Positions 32,604 through 44,529 of a stretch of DNA of 64,000 nucleotides are shown here, piece after piece (positions within the stretch are counted from its first letter, which is position 1; each line of letters opens with the position of its first letter). The notes below the pieces were generated by a model, which searched no databases, had not been told where the DNA came from, and worked only from the letters and a program-made list of their open reading frames with translations. The stretch is from Dysidea avara (Eukaryota > Porifera > Demospongiae > Dictyoceratida > Dysideidae). Where the stretch lies: positions 6,992,694 to 7,056,693 of the forward strand of contig NC_089285.1 of assembly GCF_963678975.1 (NCBI RefSeq). Reading direction: 5' to 3'. A program made the position numbers and the translations under genes.

Positions 32604-32855
32604 CACAGTAAAAACAAACTAGTGAACGTCACTACTAAATGTAGTGAACGTCACTACTAATGTCTGCCACAATACTCACTATTTTTGTGTAGTGACGTTC
32701 ACTACTAATTTTGTAGTGAACGTCACTACATTGACCACCAAGTAGTGACGTTCACTACAAAAAGTAGTGACGTTCACTACTTTTTGTAGTGAACGTCACT
32801 ACTTAAAAGTAGTGAGTATTGTGGCAGAGCAATTCACTACTAAATTTTTACAGTG
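32604..32855. mobile_element. Foldback MITE packed with a 17-bp palindromic motif
   Basis: The ends cacagtaaaaac and tttttacagtg are inverted and flanked by TA. Inside are six full copies of gtagtgaacgtcactac in alternating orientation (32641+, 32689-, 32713+, 32742-, 32764-, 32786+) and a partial one at 32620. Each motif has 7-bp self-complementary arms. tgccacaatactcact and agtgagtattgtggca add a further inverted pair, so the whole element can fold. Confidence 0.85.
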
Positions 32856-32940
32856 TATGGTCGCATAGAAGAACGCATGCATGATGATAGGGCAAATGCC
32901 CGCCCCTAGCTAGCTATAACTAGCTTTTTCTATAGCTATT

Positions 32941-33262
32941 ATGCACCTATCAATGTATTGCCCCACTACCCCCCTCGGGCATATATGGGGCTATAGTGGG
33001 GATTTGACATAGCCGAATGTCAAATGCCCCATAGTAGGGCAAACCTATCGTGTCAAATCCCCACCGTTGGCCCCAGTTGCAACGCGGGATTTACTCGGGA
33101 TTTGACATAGCGAAGCAAGTTACAACAAAAAATATTTGGGTGCTTACTGAACGATCGTCAAATGCCCCATAGTGGGGCAGCAGTTTCTTGTCAATTCCCC
33201 CTGTAAAGCCCCACTTACGCCCGAGGGGGGGGGGGGGTGGGACAATACATTGATAGGTGCAT
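32941..33262. mobile_element. MITE with ~40-bp terminal inverted repeats
   Basis: It begins atgcacctatcaatgtattg and ends with the inverse caatacattgataggtgcat. The repeats extend through a C-rich/G-rich run and ctcgggc/gcccgag. TATT flanks both sides (32937-32940, 33263-33266). The inner phrases tcaaatgccccatagt and ggggatttgacatag are repeated. No coding frame. Confidence 0.85.
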
Positions 33263-34210
33263 TATTATGTTGTTGATACATCAGAGGCACCAGAGTAAGG
33301 TGAAAGTGGTAGCTAAGGCTAAGTCAACTGGTCTATATAGTCTGGGCCTCTGGGACATACTCCTTCAGAAAATTTTAGCTAAGTATACTGCAACTTTTAG
33401 CTAGTCCTTCAGTGACCAAATTCGCTTCATCAAGTTTGAAAGTTTGTTTAATTCCAGTCAAAAAGGCTTAGATCTCAATGCACTGGTTGTATCTTCTGAT
33501 GCCCTATATACATTTTCCAAAAGATAGTTAGAGTTCCATATTAAAATGAACTCTTGTTATATGCTTGCATGGACTCTTGATAATAATGACTATATGTATT
33601 TATTTATTAATATTATTAAATGCTATCCCACTAGGGTTTAGCTTTCAGGTTGCGTATACAAGATATTCTTTCATCTGCTGGTATAAATTGCTATTCCATG
33701 TACTATGAGGCCTGGGAAATGTAAGGCTCTAGCTCCACACTAAGAATCAAATTATATAATGTTCAATGCAATGATAAGATAATTGTCAGAGCACAGTTCA
33801 AAGTTATTGTATCAGCAAAGAGTTTTGAACATTAATTGAGATGTTTTATTTAAGTGCATTTTGACTGTTCCTCCTATAATTCTTGTTAAATTATCTGATA
33901 TCTTGTCGGTTTCCCTCCATCCTCGTTACTGATCCCTCTTTATTGATTTTGTATGACTAGAAAATCAGTACACCTTGTCAATCCAGTTACAACAGTTGAT
34001 CTAAATATGATGATGATGCAGTTATTGAGATGAGGAGATGCATAGTGTTTCCCTACAGTGCCACAACACAAAAACACTTGAAATGTAATCTGAGACTTAC
34101 ATGTATATAGCTGCAGTGAACTAAGTAAGATCACTATAGCTGCTGGTAAGCATTGCATCATATTACCATCAATCAGTGCTTATGCAATAAATTGTCTGTA
34201 TTATGAATTC
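33263..34210. other. Intergenic, no gene recognised
   Basis: AT-rich sequence without a supportable exon, tandem repeat or inverted repeat. Confidence 0.4.
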
Positions 34211-34460
34211 AGTCAAGCATAGCTAGCTGTGTAGTAATTTATTACGCACCCAGTTAACATTTAGCTAAGTTTGAGCATAAGATTCCTGAAGTATTCCACA
34301 GATATATTTTGTAAATAATGTTATAAAAAAGATAAACATACTCTAATAGAACAGTCAATAGCTAGCTGTGTAGTAATTGTGAACTAATTAGGCACTTGCT
34401 AATTATGAGCATAATCTAAAGCATTTACCACAGATGTGAGATGTTGTAAATAGTAAATGA
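34211..34460. repeat. Imperfect direct duplication, ~140-bp unit
   Basis: agctagctgtgtagtaatt occurs at about 34221 and 34361. Each copy is followed by similarly ordered fragments (gagcataa, ccacagat, tttgtaaata / gttgtaaata). The second copy begins next to ctctaatagaacagtcaa (34340-34357). Confidence 0.6.
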
Positions 34461-34717
34461 ATGCCACAGGGTAAGCATAAATCTATAGAACAGTCTGTCT
34501 ATTCTACACTGTAAATTCATACTTCCAAATTTACAGTGTGAACAGTCTGTAATGTGCATGCCTTTGTCAAACAAGATGACAGGTGCACATGTTTGACTCT
34601 CCAAGATAATAATATTATTGCTAATTTCCCAATATCGGTCATCTAAATGTTACCATTAAATTTTTAACGGTTTTGTTGTTCCCCCAGTGAGACTATCACT
34701 ATAACAAAAATGAGTGA

Positions 34718-35585
34718 TATCCACCTCAAAAACACCTTCGCTGTAAAAAAAGGCGCATCCAAGAAACTACAAGTACCTGTAATCCAATGTACTTAAAAAC
34801 AGCTCAGTTGTAAGGAAAGACTTCATAAAAGTAAAAATAACTGGTAACTTAAAGAGCTGATATCTGGAGCGGCCAAGAATCAATCTTACTCATACTAAAT
34901 TTTTTAATCCATGCAAGAATACCTTGCATTGGCTGTAAAAAAGTACACCCATGAAAGTAATGGGCAATTGAAATAGCTGATATCTGAAGCGGCCAAGAAT
35001 GAATGCTGATATACAACTAATTGGAATTAACAAAAAGTTTAACATTGAACCTTTATCTTTCAGCTGTGTTCTACATTCACTCTTGCTGCATCATAAATTG
35101 GTTTCGTTTAACTCTAATTGGCTGGTAATTTGGCCGCCTTTTTTTTGCTTTTTTCACTGAATATTAAAAAGTTGGCCAAATTACCAGCCAATTAGAGTTA
35201 AAAGAAATCAATTTATGATGCAGCAAGAGTGAATGTAGAACACAGCTGAAAGATAAAGGTTCAATGTTAAACTTTTTGTTAATTCTAATTAGTTGTATAT
35301 CAGCATTCATTCTTGGCCGCTTCAGATATCAGCTATTTCAATTGCCCATTACTTTCATGGGTGTACTTTTTTTACAGCCAATGCAAGGTATTCTTGCATG
35401 GATTAAAGAAATTAAAGATTGATTCTTGGCTGCTCCAGATATCAGCTCTTTAAGTTACCAGTTATTTTTACTTTTATGAAGTCTTTCCTTACAACTGAGC
35501 TGTTTTTAAGTACATTGGATTACAGGTACTTGTAGTTTCTTGGACACACTTTTTTTTTACAGCGAAGGTGTTTTTGAGGTGGATA
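34718..35585. mobile_element. Large foldback element, ~415-bp arms
   Basis: tatccacctcaaaaacacct at the left and its inverse at the right end define an 868-bp inverted repeat. Arms 34718-35135 and 35174-35585 are nearly identical on opposite strands around a ~38-base loop. Examples are attggctggtaatttggcc against ggccaaattaccagccaat. No ORF. A transcript would form a long near-perfect double-stranded RNA. Confidence 0.9.
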
Positions 35586-35618
35586 ATCCATTACTGGATT
35601 AATTAAAAAGTACACAAA

Positions 35619-35924
35619 CTAGATGAATTAAAAATTGGAAATTTTAAAATGGGAATAGGGATCGCTGAAAAAGCCACAAAACAAGAAGGGATCGCTGGGG
35701 TGGTAATGTAAACCACAAATCCCTATTTTGACTCTCTGTCGGTGGTAATGTAAACCACAAATCCCTACTCACTTCAAAATGACAGAGCATGTAACTAAAG
35801 ATTTATGACAGTCAAAATAGGGATTTGTGGTTTACATTACCACCCCAGCGATCCCTTCTTGTTTTGTGGCTTTTTCAGCGATCCCTATTCCCATTTTAAA
35901 ATTTCCTATTTTTAATTCATCTAG
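35619..35924. mobile_element. Second foldback element, ~115-bp arms
   Basis: It runs from ctagatgaattaaaaat to atttttaattcatctag. The arms include gggatcgctggggtggtaat against attaccaccccagcgatccc. The central spacer carries an extra direct copy of ggtggtaatgtaaaccacaa. It lies 33 bp from the first foldback. Noncoding. Confidence 0.9.
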
Positions 35925-37704
35925 TAATATAGATTATATACATAGAGTGGAAAAATCAAAATTAAAAGTAGTTAGATATTTGCCTTATGGAAGAGTTTAC
36001 GCAGCCACAGTTCTATATCCAGTGGACAATGTATTAAATGCTTTTGCAATAACATATTAACATGATCATGCATTAGTAATGGATGTCATTTGTGGAGTGT
36101 ATTACTCAATCAAGAAGTGGCATAATGCTGGTAAATGAGTGATAAAGGTTGATGAAATAGTTAAAGCCAAGAAGTGAAGGAAAATCAAGTAGAGCCAGAT
36201 TAGCTGGAATGCAGAAGGAGAATTATTTTAGGTTGGTATGACAAGGTGGAAGTAACTCGCAAAACTTGTTAACACGTAATTGTGTTGGTGATTGATCTTT
36301 ATTTTGACCTGGATCCACTGTTTCCCCCTATTTTATACTATTGGCTGAAACCATGCAGGTTTGATGAGACTTGCTGAGATGTTACTAACAGTTGAGGTAT
36401 AATTGATTAGCCCTTAAGATGCTACGAATTTAAAGCATAGACATTAACTCATGGTTAGACAGTGGCTTAAGCTAGTAGGCATACATGGCTTCACAGCATA
36501 CCATGATCTAACTGTGAATTTTGCATCCCCACAACATTGTACTACTACCAGAGACAGATCTAGGATTTACAAGGGGGGATTCTAAGCTAGGGGCATCTAT
36601 AGTGGGGGCTAAAAAATGTGGCAACTGGTTGATACAACTAGTAGTGCAGTGTGATAAGCACACTCAGCATGAGAAGTATGCTTTATCTAGAGTATCTGGG
36701 GGCATTCCCTCACAGGAATATTTTGCTTCTGAGATTGAATTTGGCAATGTTTTTGACTGAACCTTATTGAAAAAGCATTGTGAGCCAAGTGAAATCATTA
36801 TTTTCTAGCAGTGGTAACCAGCTTTAATATAAAGGGCACAGCATAAATGCTGCAATATGGTTTGAGTTTATAAAGTGTTGAAGTTCAGGGTAATTGGTCT
36901 TTTGTTCTTTAATAATGGATGTTCTGTTGGTCTTTTGTTTCAATGTTCAGCAGCATTTTAGCAGTTTTACCCCTTTAATCCCCTCTTGTTGATTCTTAGA
37001 AGAGATTAGCTCTTCCCTTCTCACTCTTTCATGTTTTGCTACAGATACAATATACACATGCAATCACCATAAAATTATAATGTATATTTAAAACTACGAG
37101 TATTCAAAAGGTGGAGGTTATCTCAGCTGGCCTCCTTCAAGCCATCACCTTCTGGAGTATTTTGGCAACCTTTAGGATGTTGGCTTTAAGTTCTTCTTAG
37201 TTTTGAAAGGTGAGTCACTATAGAGCTTACAGTTATTAGAATAATGTAGATTGATAGTCACCTTAGAAATAGTAAGATCTGGTGGTCCGAGGTGATTCTT
37301 TTCCAGCACTGGTGGAATGATTCTTGCCTCTTCCTGCTCTTCTTGTCATCATGTTGTGGGTCTGGTAGTAGTTGGCCAGTTGCCATTCAGACATCACAGC
37401 ACAAGCATTTCTATAGTTCTTTCTTTACTCATTCTAGGCATAATCGTTTATCACCTGAGTGGTCTCCTTACTCTTTACACCCAATGCACCTGTTGACTGT
37501 AGCACTTGTGTGGAGGAGTCTGATTAATACTCACTGAGCACTCTAGTTAATTCCCATCAAATCTGTCCTGTCTTTTGAACAATGTTAGAAAAACTCTTCA
37601 GCATGTATGCAATATTTGTGTAATTGTAAAACCAATCAAAATAATCGATACTTGTACTTACAAAACATACCTGCACTTAATCATTTTTGTTCATGCTAAT
37701 CTAG
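35925..37704. other. Intergenic / possible intron upstream of the Ig exon
   Basis: A decayed hAT-like fragment at about 36547-36745 shows agatctaggatttacaagg and ggggcatctatagtggggg. No exon could be supported. Confidence 0.4.
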
Positions 37705-38043
37705 TAATCCCTACTATTCATGCTACAGCTAAGTGGAAAATGTTACTGCTGGATAATGCCAGGATGAACTGTAATGTAACTGCAAAACCACTAACTACAA
37801 TTAAGTGGTTCAGACATAATAAGGAGTTGATAAGTCATTATACTTTAAGTGATGGAGGTGTTCCAGTTATAATAACTAACAATGCCATGGAAGATTGCAC
37901 CATTGATAGTTCTCTTAGTCAGTGTGTGTCATCCAGTACACTACAGATATCAGATAGCAGAACAGCTGATAGTGGAGATTACATGTGTACTGCTGCCAAT
38001 GTGGCTGGAAAAGATGAAGAAATACTGTCATTGCTAGTTAACG
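37705..38043 (+). CDS. Ig-like C2 domain exon
   Basis: The acceptor is aatctag at 37704 and the donor gtaatt at 38044, phase 1 at both ends. It encodes IPTIHATAKWKMLL, RMNCNVTAKPLTTIKWF (first Cys and Trp of the Ig fold) and DSRTADSGDYMCTAANVAG (D-x-G-x-Y-x-C). An extra segment, DCTIDSSLSQCVSSSTLQI, carries two cysteines also present in the Ig exons at 62.1 and 62.9 kb. It is very likely the same family and probably the same gene, which would imply an 18.6 kb intron filled with mobile elements up to the SRCR exon. It could equally be a separate paralogue. Confidence 0.75.
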
Positions 38044-38291
38044 GTAATTAATTCATTAATGCTAAACATGTAAATAATATCATATATTAAGAAATATGGT
38101 AAATATTACCATACTATCTGTCAAACTTATGGAAAGCAATGGCGGTCATGAAGATAATTCCTATAAGAGATAAAACTATTTGACAAGCATCAGGAAAATT
38201 AAGAAGTTTAATTCAAGTAGAGGTTGTAGAAATATGAAATAATGAAACAAGGGAGGATACCGACACCTGTAGCTATATTAGTGCACATATA

Positions 38292-38619
38292 TTCAGCGGC
38301 GTAGCAAGTAGTTGATATGAGGGGGGGCTGGGCTGACCCAGACTTATTTCTATAGTTTGGTAAGGTGAGACCCCAAAAAAAAAAAAATAGGTAGACAAGA
38401 GCTTTCCACCTCACCAGCTACCATTTTTAGCTGATAAACTACATAAAAATCCTTACATAGCTCGCTACACACTGACTACTTTATTAGAGTGACTGCTCTA
38501 TTAGAGTATCTCGATCTTTATCACGGTTTTCAGCCCCACTCCAAGAAAGATAATTTCGGTGTGATATCATTCTGAGGAGGGGCTTCAGCCCCCTAGCCCC
38601 CCCCCCTTTCCGCCGCCTA
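38292..38619. mobile_element. hAT-like relic
   Basis: The left end cagcggcgtagcaag and the right end ttccgccgcctatg are roughly inverted, with gggggggct and agcccccc inside. It contains the dispersed motif ttattagagtgactgctcta at 38481-38500 and its extension to about 38515. Confidence 0.5.
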
Positions 38620-38786
38620 TGCATATATTATATATATATACAAGTACAAAGAAAAATTTGGAATTTTCAACTAGAGTAGGGACCATAGCACATCGATAAA
38701 AAGTACTGAAACAAGCTGGAGTAGTGCACGATATTAAAATCACAGTAAAACAATAAGAAGTGTTATATCCCTACTGTGCTCAAGAT

Positions 38787-40038
38787 CAGGGGCGGATCTA
38801 GGATTTTTTGAAAGGGGGGCTAAGCTGGACAGATAACTAACCAGACATTAGAAGATACCAAGCCTTCTCACAAAGCCCTAGTTGTAAGATTCATGTAGTA
38901 TCCACAATCAAATCAGCTATTTGGAATAATGACTACATTAGTGTGCAAAGTACACTAGCATGTGAAGTATGCCAACCTAGGGGGGTTTGGGGGCATGCCC
39001 CCAGGAAATTTTTGAAACTTAAGCCCTCTAAAGGTGAATCTGAGAGTATTTTTAGCAGGTTTTCAGTGGAAAATAATGGAATTTCAGTTTATTATACTTA
39101 TATCATTCAAATTTTACTTTTCAATTAAATTAAGACTGATTGCAATATGCATTGTGTATAGCTATCATGCATGCATGATAATCTTTTCATTTGTAGCTAC
39201 CAAGCATTTTTAGCTAGCTATACGTCATAATGCATCAGCTCTTCTTAGCCATGCTCTAATCAGCTAATTCTGTGAGGCAGAAACATGTATAGCTAAGTAG
39301 AGTGGTGTTGAACGTCACAATTATTAGTATGCATGCTCCTTAGCCTAGTGATACTTTGTTAGCCATAACAGTTTGCTAGGTTAGGTAATCCAAAGGCTAC
39401 AGCACATGTTGCTGTCAGACCTTGCTGTAAAGCTTTAATAACAATAACACCAATAAAGTGTGCTGAAAAGCAGAATGCAGTGAAGGGTACTAGTAGCAAT
39501 TAGCTAGTCCACTGGCAATCCTCAGCAAAGTGCAACTATATTTGCATTTATGCATGGGCTTTCCGAATTTGCTGTTGTGATAGTCAACTTATTATATCTG
39601 CTGGGTTATTAAGACTGAACTATAGGCTAGCTACAAACGCCAGCTCCATAACCCACAACATGGGATCATATCAGAAGGTAACTGATACAGATTTTACATT
39701 CAAAGACAAAAGTGGGTAAATATGCTATAGCTGCCTTATTATGAGACCGCAAATTACCAAAAGACTACAGTTCGCTAAATGGCATGAGTTGGTAGACTAG
39801 CTAGCTACATATTATACTGAAGCTTATAAATCTAACCAGTAAACCAACTAACACTTTTTGAATCATATAATATATAAAAACCACACTAATCGCCTCTTAT
39901 AGCCATAGTGGAAAACACTGCTAATCATGATTCCTGAAATAAGTCTGCTTTTGATACTCATAGAAGATTTAGGGTTTTATTGGCCAAGTACTAACTTAGA
40001 AAGGAAAGGGGTTAGCCCCCTTCCTAAATCCGCCCCTG
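38787..40038. mobile_element. Non-autonomous hAT-like element, 1.25 kb
   Basis: caggggcggatctaggattt at the left faces aaatccgcccctg at the right, with ggggggctaagct against ttagccccctt inside. It contains gggggcatgcccccaggaaa (~38990), also seen near 55620 and in altered form near 60870. No transposase, and no convincing 8-bp target duplication. Confidence 0.6.
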
Positions 40039-40218
40039 ATATATATGGATATTGTATATGGTGCTGATTTATAATTCTTGACAAAAAGCATGTTGCTTAT
40101 TTAACTAACTTCTCAACAGCTGTACACAATCACATGTGAAAGTTTAGAGTATAAACCTGTGTTTTCTTTTTAAAGGTTATAACAGCTGCTATACATTCCA
40201 TACCAACACAGTAGGACA

Positions 40219-40717
40219 TACAGGGGCTTGCAAATGCTTTCAACTGAAACCCCTCTAAAAATATTGCACCCATGCTTGAAATCAGTTTACAGAGCAGGTG
40301 CAAGCTGGTGATACTATGTAGTTTGCAGACCTAGCTGCAGCAAAGTCATGTAAAACTACATTTAACACACAAGGTAAGATTTTGGACATGCAAAGAAGGT
40401 AGACACACTTAAATTCATTGTAGTTGTTTTGCCTTTAATGTTTATATCGTAAGCTCAGATTATGCATTTCAATGAATAATCCATATTTATAAGTGTGTTC
40501 ATTGAGATACTGTAGTATTAACTAAGCTGGAACATTACTTATGACATGTAGAAAATGCCCAGAGTCTTCTGAAACAATTTCTTCCATCCAAACAGAGAGT
40601 CAATCTGCAAATGCTGTACCACCCAATCTTGAAAGTGTGTGTGAATCAGATGAGCCAGGAGCTGACCCTCTCAATGAATAAACTTCGCCTCGGTAAAAAA
40701 TTTTCCTGACTACGCCA
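40219..40717. mobile_element. Decayed hAT-like relic
   Basis: The text near 40218-40265 (caggggcttgcaaatgcttt, caactgaaacccctct) parallels the MITE at 30061. The right end gactacgccactg is a hAT-type terminus. A short open segment (40557-40681) encodes ESVCESDEPGADPLNE before a stop; it could be an exon but is not supported. Confidence 0.4.
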
Positions 40718-40799
40718 CTGTTGGGTGATAAGATTGTTATCTGAGAGTGCTTTTTTCCTGATTGAACGAAAGTTGCTGGTTAATTTTGATGTCTGAGTC

Positions 40800-41070
40800 T
40801 AGATTTTTTTTCTTGTTCTACTTTGCCAATCATAATCCGCTGTGCTGCTCTTCTTTATACCATCTCCTTCACTAAAGCATTGATGTCTTTAATGATATAT
40901 GAATCCCATGCTCATGATGTATATTCTAAACTATATAGGTCTTTAATGGCATGAATATAATTATGCCATGATTCAGTTAATACTGTACAATTTGGGGTTT
41001 CTGTGTTTGACATTCTTGTTAATGTTTTCGGATATAGATATAGTGTTTTCAAGTAAGACTCCTAAGTAAG
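40800..41070 (-). pseudogene. LINE C-terminal relic
   Basis: The minus strand reads WDSYIIKDINALVKEMV, a stop, then RRAAQRIMIGKVEQ. This corresponds to the WDPY...EKVQRRAARW segment that follows the RT domain in LINEs, as at 9.4 kb. It is short and heavily mutated. Confidence 0.6.
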
Positions 41071-42085
41071 GATGTTTATAGATACAAACTGCCGCAGAGA
41101 ATCATTCAATATAATATATATTTTGTAGTTACAGCCTGCTACACAGGAGTATAATTATATAGCATTCTTTTATGCGTTAAGGTTAATCTGCCAGGGGTTT
41201 AACACAGTTTAAATAGCTACAAGAATACAATACCATTGTGGATTGGATGCATGTACTGCTATTCATAGTTGTGTGGTGTTAATTGTTATATATCAAATAG
41301 ATAACTACGTAACATGCTTGTTATACATATACAAAATCTGATATATGGCTATAAGTGCACAACATGATAATCGAACTAGCAATTTCATCTGTGCAGTGAC
41401 AGTTTGCAATAATAGTCCAGTCATTTTATGAAAAAAAAGGGGTCAACCTTTAACTAATTGCAACACAAATGGTTTCAACAGTTTCTAGCACAGAAAAATG
41501 TGCTCTATAACATATCAAAAGTCCCGGAAAATCCCATAAGGGGAAAGTGACCTTTGCATGACCTTTTTTGTCATTTTTAGCAAAAAATTAGGATTTGTGC
41601 TTCTATTTCAGCTGTACATTATCCAAACTATTTATATTTGGTATCAAATGATTGCTCTCACTATAAGGAACAAGATGACACTTGTTTGGTATCCATAGCT
41701 TAATCTGTTCTAAAGTTATCATCATTTACTGGACAAAACTAATATTATTTAGTCCCGCCCACGCACTTAATTAAATTTTGGTTTAAGCTATTTATTGCTT
41801 GTCTAATGATAGTTTTCCCATGGCAAGGGACTATTTTCATAACAGAGGGTCATAATGAAGACTAGAAGGTGCATGTGTTACCATGGAAACCGAGAAATAG
41901 CATAGCTTTATATACAATTCTGTTGTTTTCATTCTCCATTGTCATGAAGATGGATTTAATTCTTTACAACTCGAAACCTGACATTGTACAAGTTAAGTTA
42001 GGTACATACACAATGACACACGTTAACCATAGCCGTGGTAGAGGAAAATCTATTCCCTTGTGTATATAAATGGTAAGTTTCGCTT

Positions 42086-42706
42086 TCATTCAGTGTTGGT
42101 ATCTGTATCATCTTCTTCATGGATTGAGGTATCTGAGTTGGTGCAGCCTGTTCCCTTGCAGTTGCCACAAACAGAAGAGCATTTCACCTTGTATTTCTTG
42201 CAAGTGCATCTCATGCTGCTGCAGTCAGTGTGGCAGTTACATCTAATCATTTTCAACAGCTCATCTGGAGCAGGTGATAAATCAGTTAGCACAGGCATCA
42301 GTTTACCATCATAGTCTTTCTACCCCCATGCAGTTGGCTGCATTTCACTGGCATCACCTTTCCACTCTTGTGTTTGGAATTATACATGGAAACTGTGATA
42401 CTTAGCAGCAGCTGAAGTAGGTGACAAAGTTTGTGGAAGAACAACTGTAGTGTTTTTAGCTACCTATTCACAAAAATGCTTGTATTGGAGTGAGTTTAAT
42501 CCTTCCTTTGGACTTCCACTGTATAAATCCACTAGTGCTTGCTCTCCTGCAGCCACGATGTCATTTGGTGTAGATGCTACTGCACTGAACACTTTGGCCT
42601 GCATTTGAAAGTATTTACTGGACTTTACCTTTCCCAAAGTCATATAGCTGTGGTGTTGTGCCACATCCAAGTATTGCATGTAGGAAGAGAATGTTGTATA
42701 TAGCAT
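42086..42706 (-). pseudogene. CXC (tesmin/TSO1-like) cysteine-rich domain protein fragment
   Basis: From 42706 the minus strand reads YMQYLDVAQHHSYMTLGKV ... LVDLYSGSPKEGLNSLQYKH, then passes at least three stops (after HFCE, after YHSFHV, after TAWG). It continues TDLSPAPDELLKMIRCNCHT, DCSSMRCTCKKYKVKCSSVC and GNCKGTGCTN. The final segment matches the CXC repeat of tesmin/TSO1-type DNA-binding proteins, which also ends a family of transposon-associated proteins in lower metazoans (from memory). The stops show it is dead. The 5' part probably lies in the assembly gap or was lost. Confidence 0.7.
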
Positions 42707-42755
42707 ATTTCAAAGCCAAGTTTCTCTTTGACAGCAGTTATGTTCCACAGCCTGG

Positions 42756-42955
42756 NNNNNNNNNNNNNNNNNNNNNNNNNNNNNNNNNNNNNNNNNNNNN
42801 NNNNNNNNNNNNNNNNNNNNNNNNNNNNNNNNNNNNNNNNNNNNNNNNNNNNNNNNNNNNNNNNNNNNNNNNNNNNNNNNNNNNNNNNNNNNNNNNNNNN
42901 NNNNNNNNNNNNNNNNNNNNNNNNNNNNNNNNNNNNNNNNNNNNNNNNNNNNNNN
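42756..42955. other. Assembly gap (200 N)
   Basis: Exactly 200 N. The round number suggests a scaffold gap of unknown true size. Confidence 1.
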
Positions 42956-43489
42956 ATCCATCTTCATGACAATGGAGAATGAAAACAACAGAATTGTATA
43001 TAAAGCTATGCTATTTCTCGGTTTCCATGGTAACACATGCACCTTCTAGTCTTCATTATGACCCTCTGTTATGAAAATAGTCCCTTGCCATGGGAAAACT
43101 ATCATTAGACAAGCAATAAATAGCTTAAACCAAAATTTAATTAAGTGCGTGGGCGGGACTAAATAATATTAGTTTTGTCCAGTAAATGATGATAACTTTA
43201 GAACAGATTAAGCTATGGATACCAAACAAGTGTCATCTTGTTCCTTATAGTGAGAGCAATCATTTGATACCAAATATAAATAGTTTGGATAATGTACAGC
43301 TGAAATAGAAGCACAAATCCTAATTTTTTGCTAAAAATGACAAAAAAGGTCATGCAAAAGGTCACTTTCCCCTTATGGGATTTTCCGGGACTTTTGGTAT
43401 GTTATAGAGCACATTTTTCTGTGCTAGAAACTGTTGAAAACATTTGCGTTGCAATTAGTTAAAGGTTAAACCATAAAATGACTGGACTA

Positions 43490-43708
43490 TAAGCACATAA
43501 TAAGCACATGTTAATCATGTCCTATACATCTCTGAATAATGTGACTGTTCTTTTTCAGTACATTTTTGCAGAAGTTGTAAGGATTCAATGCATGATGGTA
43601 GGTTCAACAGCAGTAATTACCACTAATACTGTCATAGTAGTTAGAGTTAATATATCAAAGCTGTATATTGCTGATTGCTGCCAGTAAGTTTGGGTGTATA
43701 TATATATA
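43490..43708. other. Short spacer
   Basis: AT-rich sequence ending in a tatatata run that forms the insertion site of composite element B. Confidence 0.6.
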
Positions 43709-44529
43709 TCAGGACACACGGTAGTGTGTCGTACGGCCCAAGAAGCCGGCGTGCCACCCGTGAGTATATTAACAGGAAGAAAGAAAACGCAATTTTCACA
43801 CCTATGTAGCTCTGTGATCCCTTATCCGATTGGAACCAAATTTGCTAGAGGTGCCGGCCAGCTAGGGAAGTCTACACACCAAATTTGAAGAAAATCGCTC
43901 CAGCCATTTCCGAGATACGAGCGAACAAAATTTCGTTTTAATTTCTTCGTTTTTTTCTTCTTCATCTTCTTCATTTCGCACACTTCGCAAAATTCGCCAT
44001 AAAACACGAATGCGTGCTCGGATTGGGCTGAAATTTGGCACGCTTAAAGGGCTCAATAAGGCGGATCTCCGTACCAACTTTGGTAGGAATCCGATGAACA
44101 TTCACGGGTTATGACCGATTATTTGCGTAAAATAAGGTGGAAGGTCTGTCACGCCTACAGGGTAAACCTCTTGGAAGAATCAGTTGAAAATTGATAAGTA
44201 GATGGAGCAACCATCGTAGGAGTGCCTTTTTGTGGTTTAAAAGGAATTGGGATAAAGACCATGGAAATATGACACAAAACCCAACCTGTGTCAAAATTAC
44301 GCGATCGATTTTTATGAATAAAAAAACTATTAGTTTTCGTGTCTACCAGGCAAACCGCTTAGAGCAATGAGCTGAAAATCAGTATGTACCTCGAATAATC
44401 ATCATAGAAAGTACTTGCAGTAGTACAGAAGAATCGGATTACAAATCACTGAGTTATGATTCGAAAGGCAACTACGTGCTGCAAATGCGAGATCGAGATA
44501 CTCTAATAGAACAGTCACCCTAATAAAGC

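Larger units (their letters stand above)
41413..43489. mobile_element. Element with ~540-bp terminal inverted repeats around a CXC-domain pseudogene and an assembly gap
   Basis: 41413-41956 and 42956-43489 are inverted copies. Examples are tccggaaaatccc-type text near 41525-41535 against gggattttccgg near 43378, and tcatgaagatggat against atccatcttcatga abutting the gap. The right arm starts exactly at the end of the N run, so the true arms may be longer. The layout suits a DNA transposon with long TIRs. An assembly artefact joining two haplotypes in inverse orientation is the alternative. Confidence 0.6.

Noticed and set aside
35827-36060. 77-codon frame
   Set aside because: Its first third lies in the right arm of a foldback element; composition looks noncoding.
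37292-37537. 81-codon frame upstream of the Ig exon
   Set aside because: No domain, no plausible splice borders in phase with the Ig exon, and low-complexity hydrophobic content.
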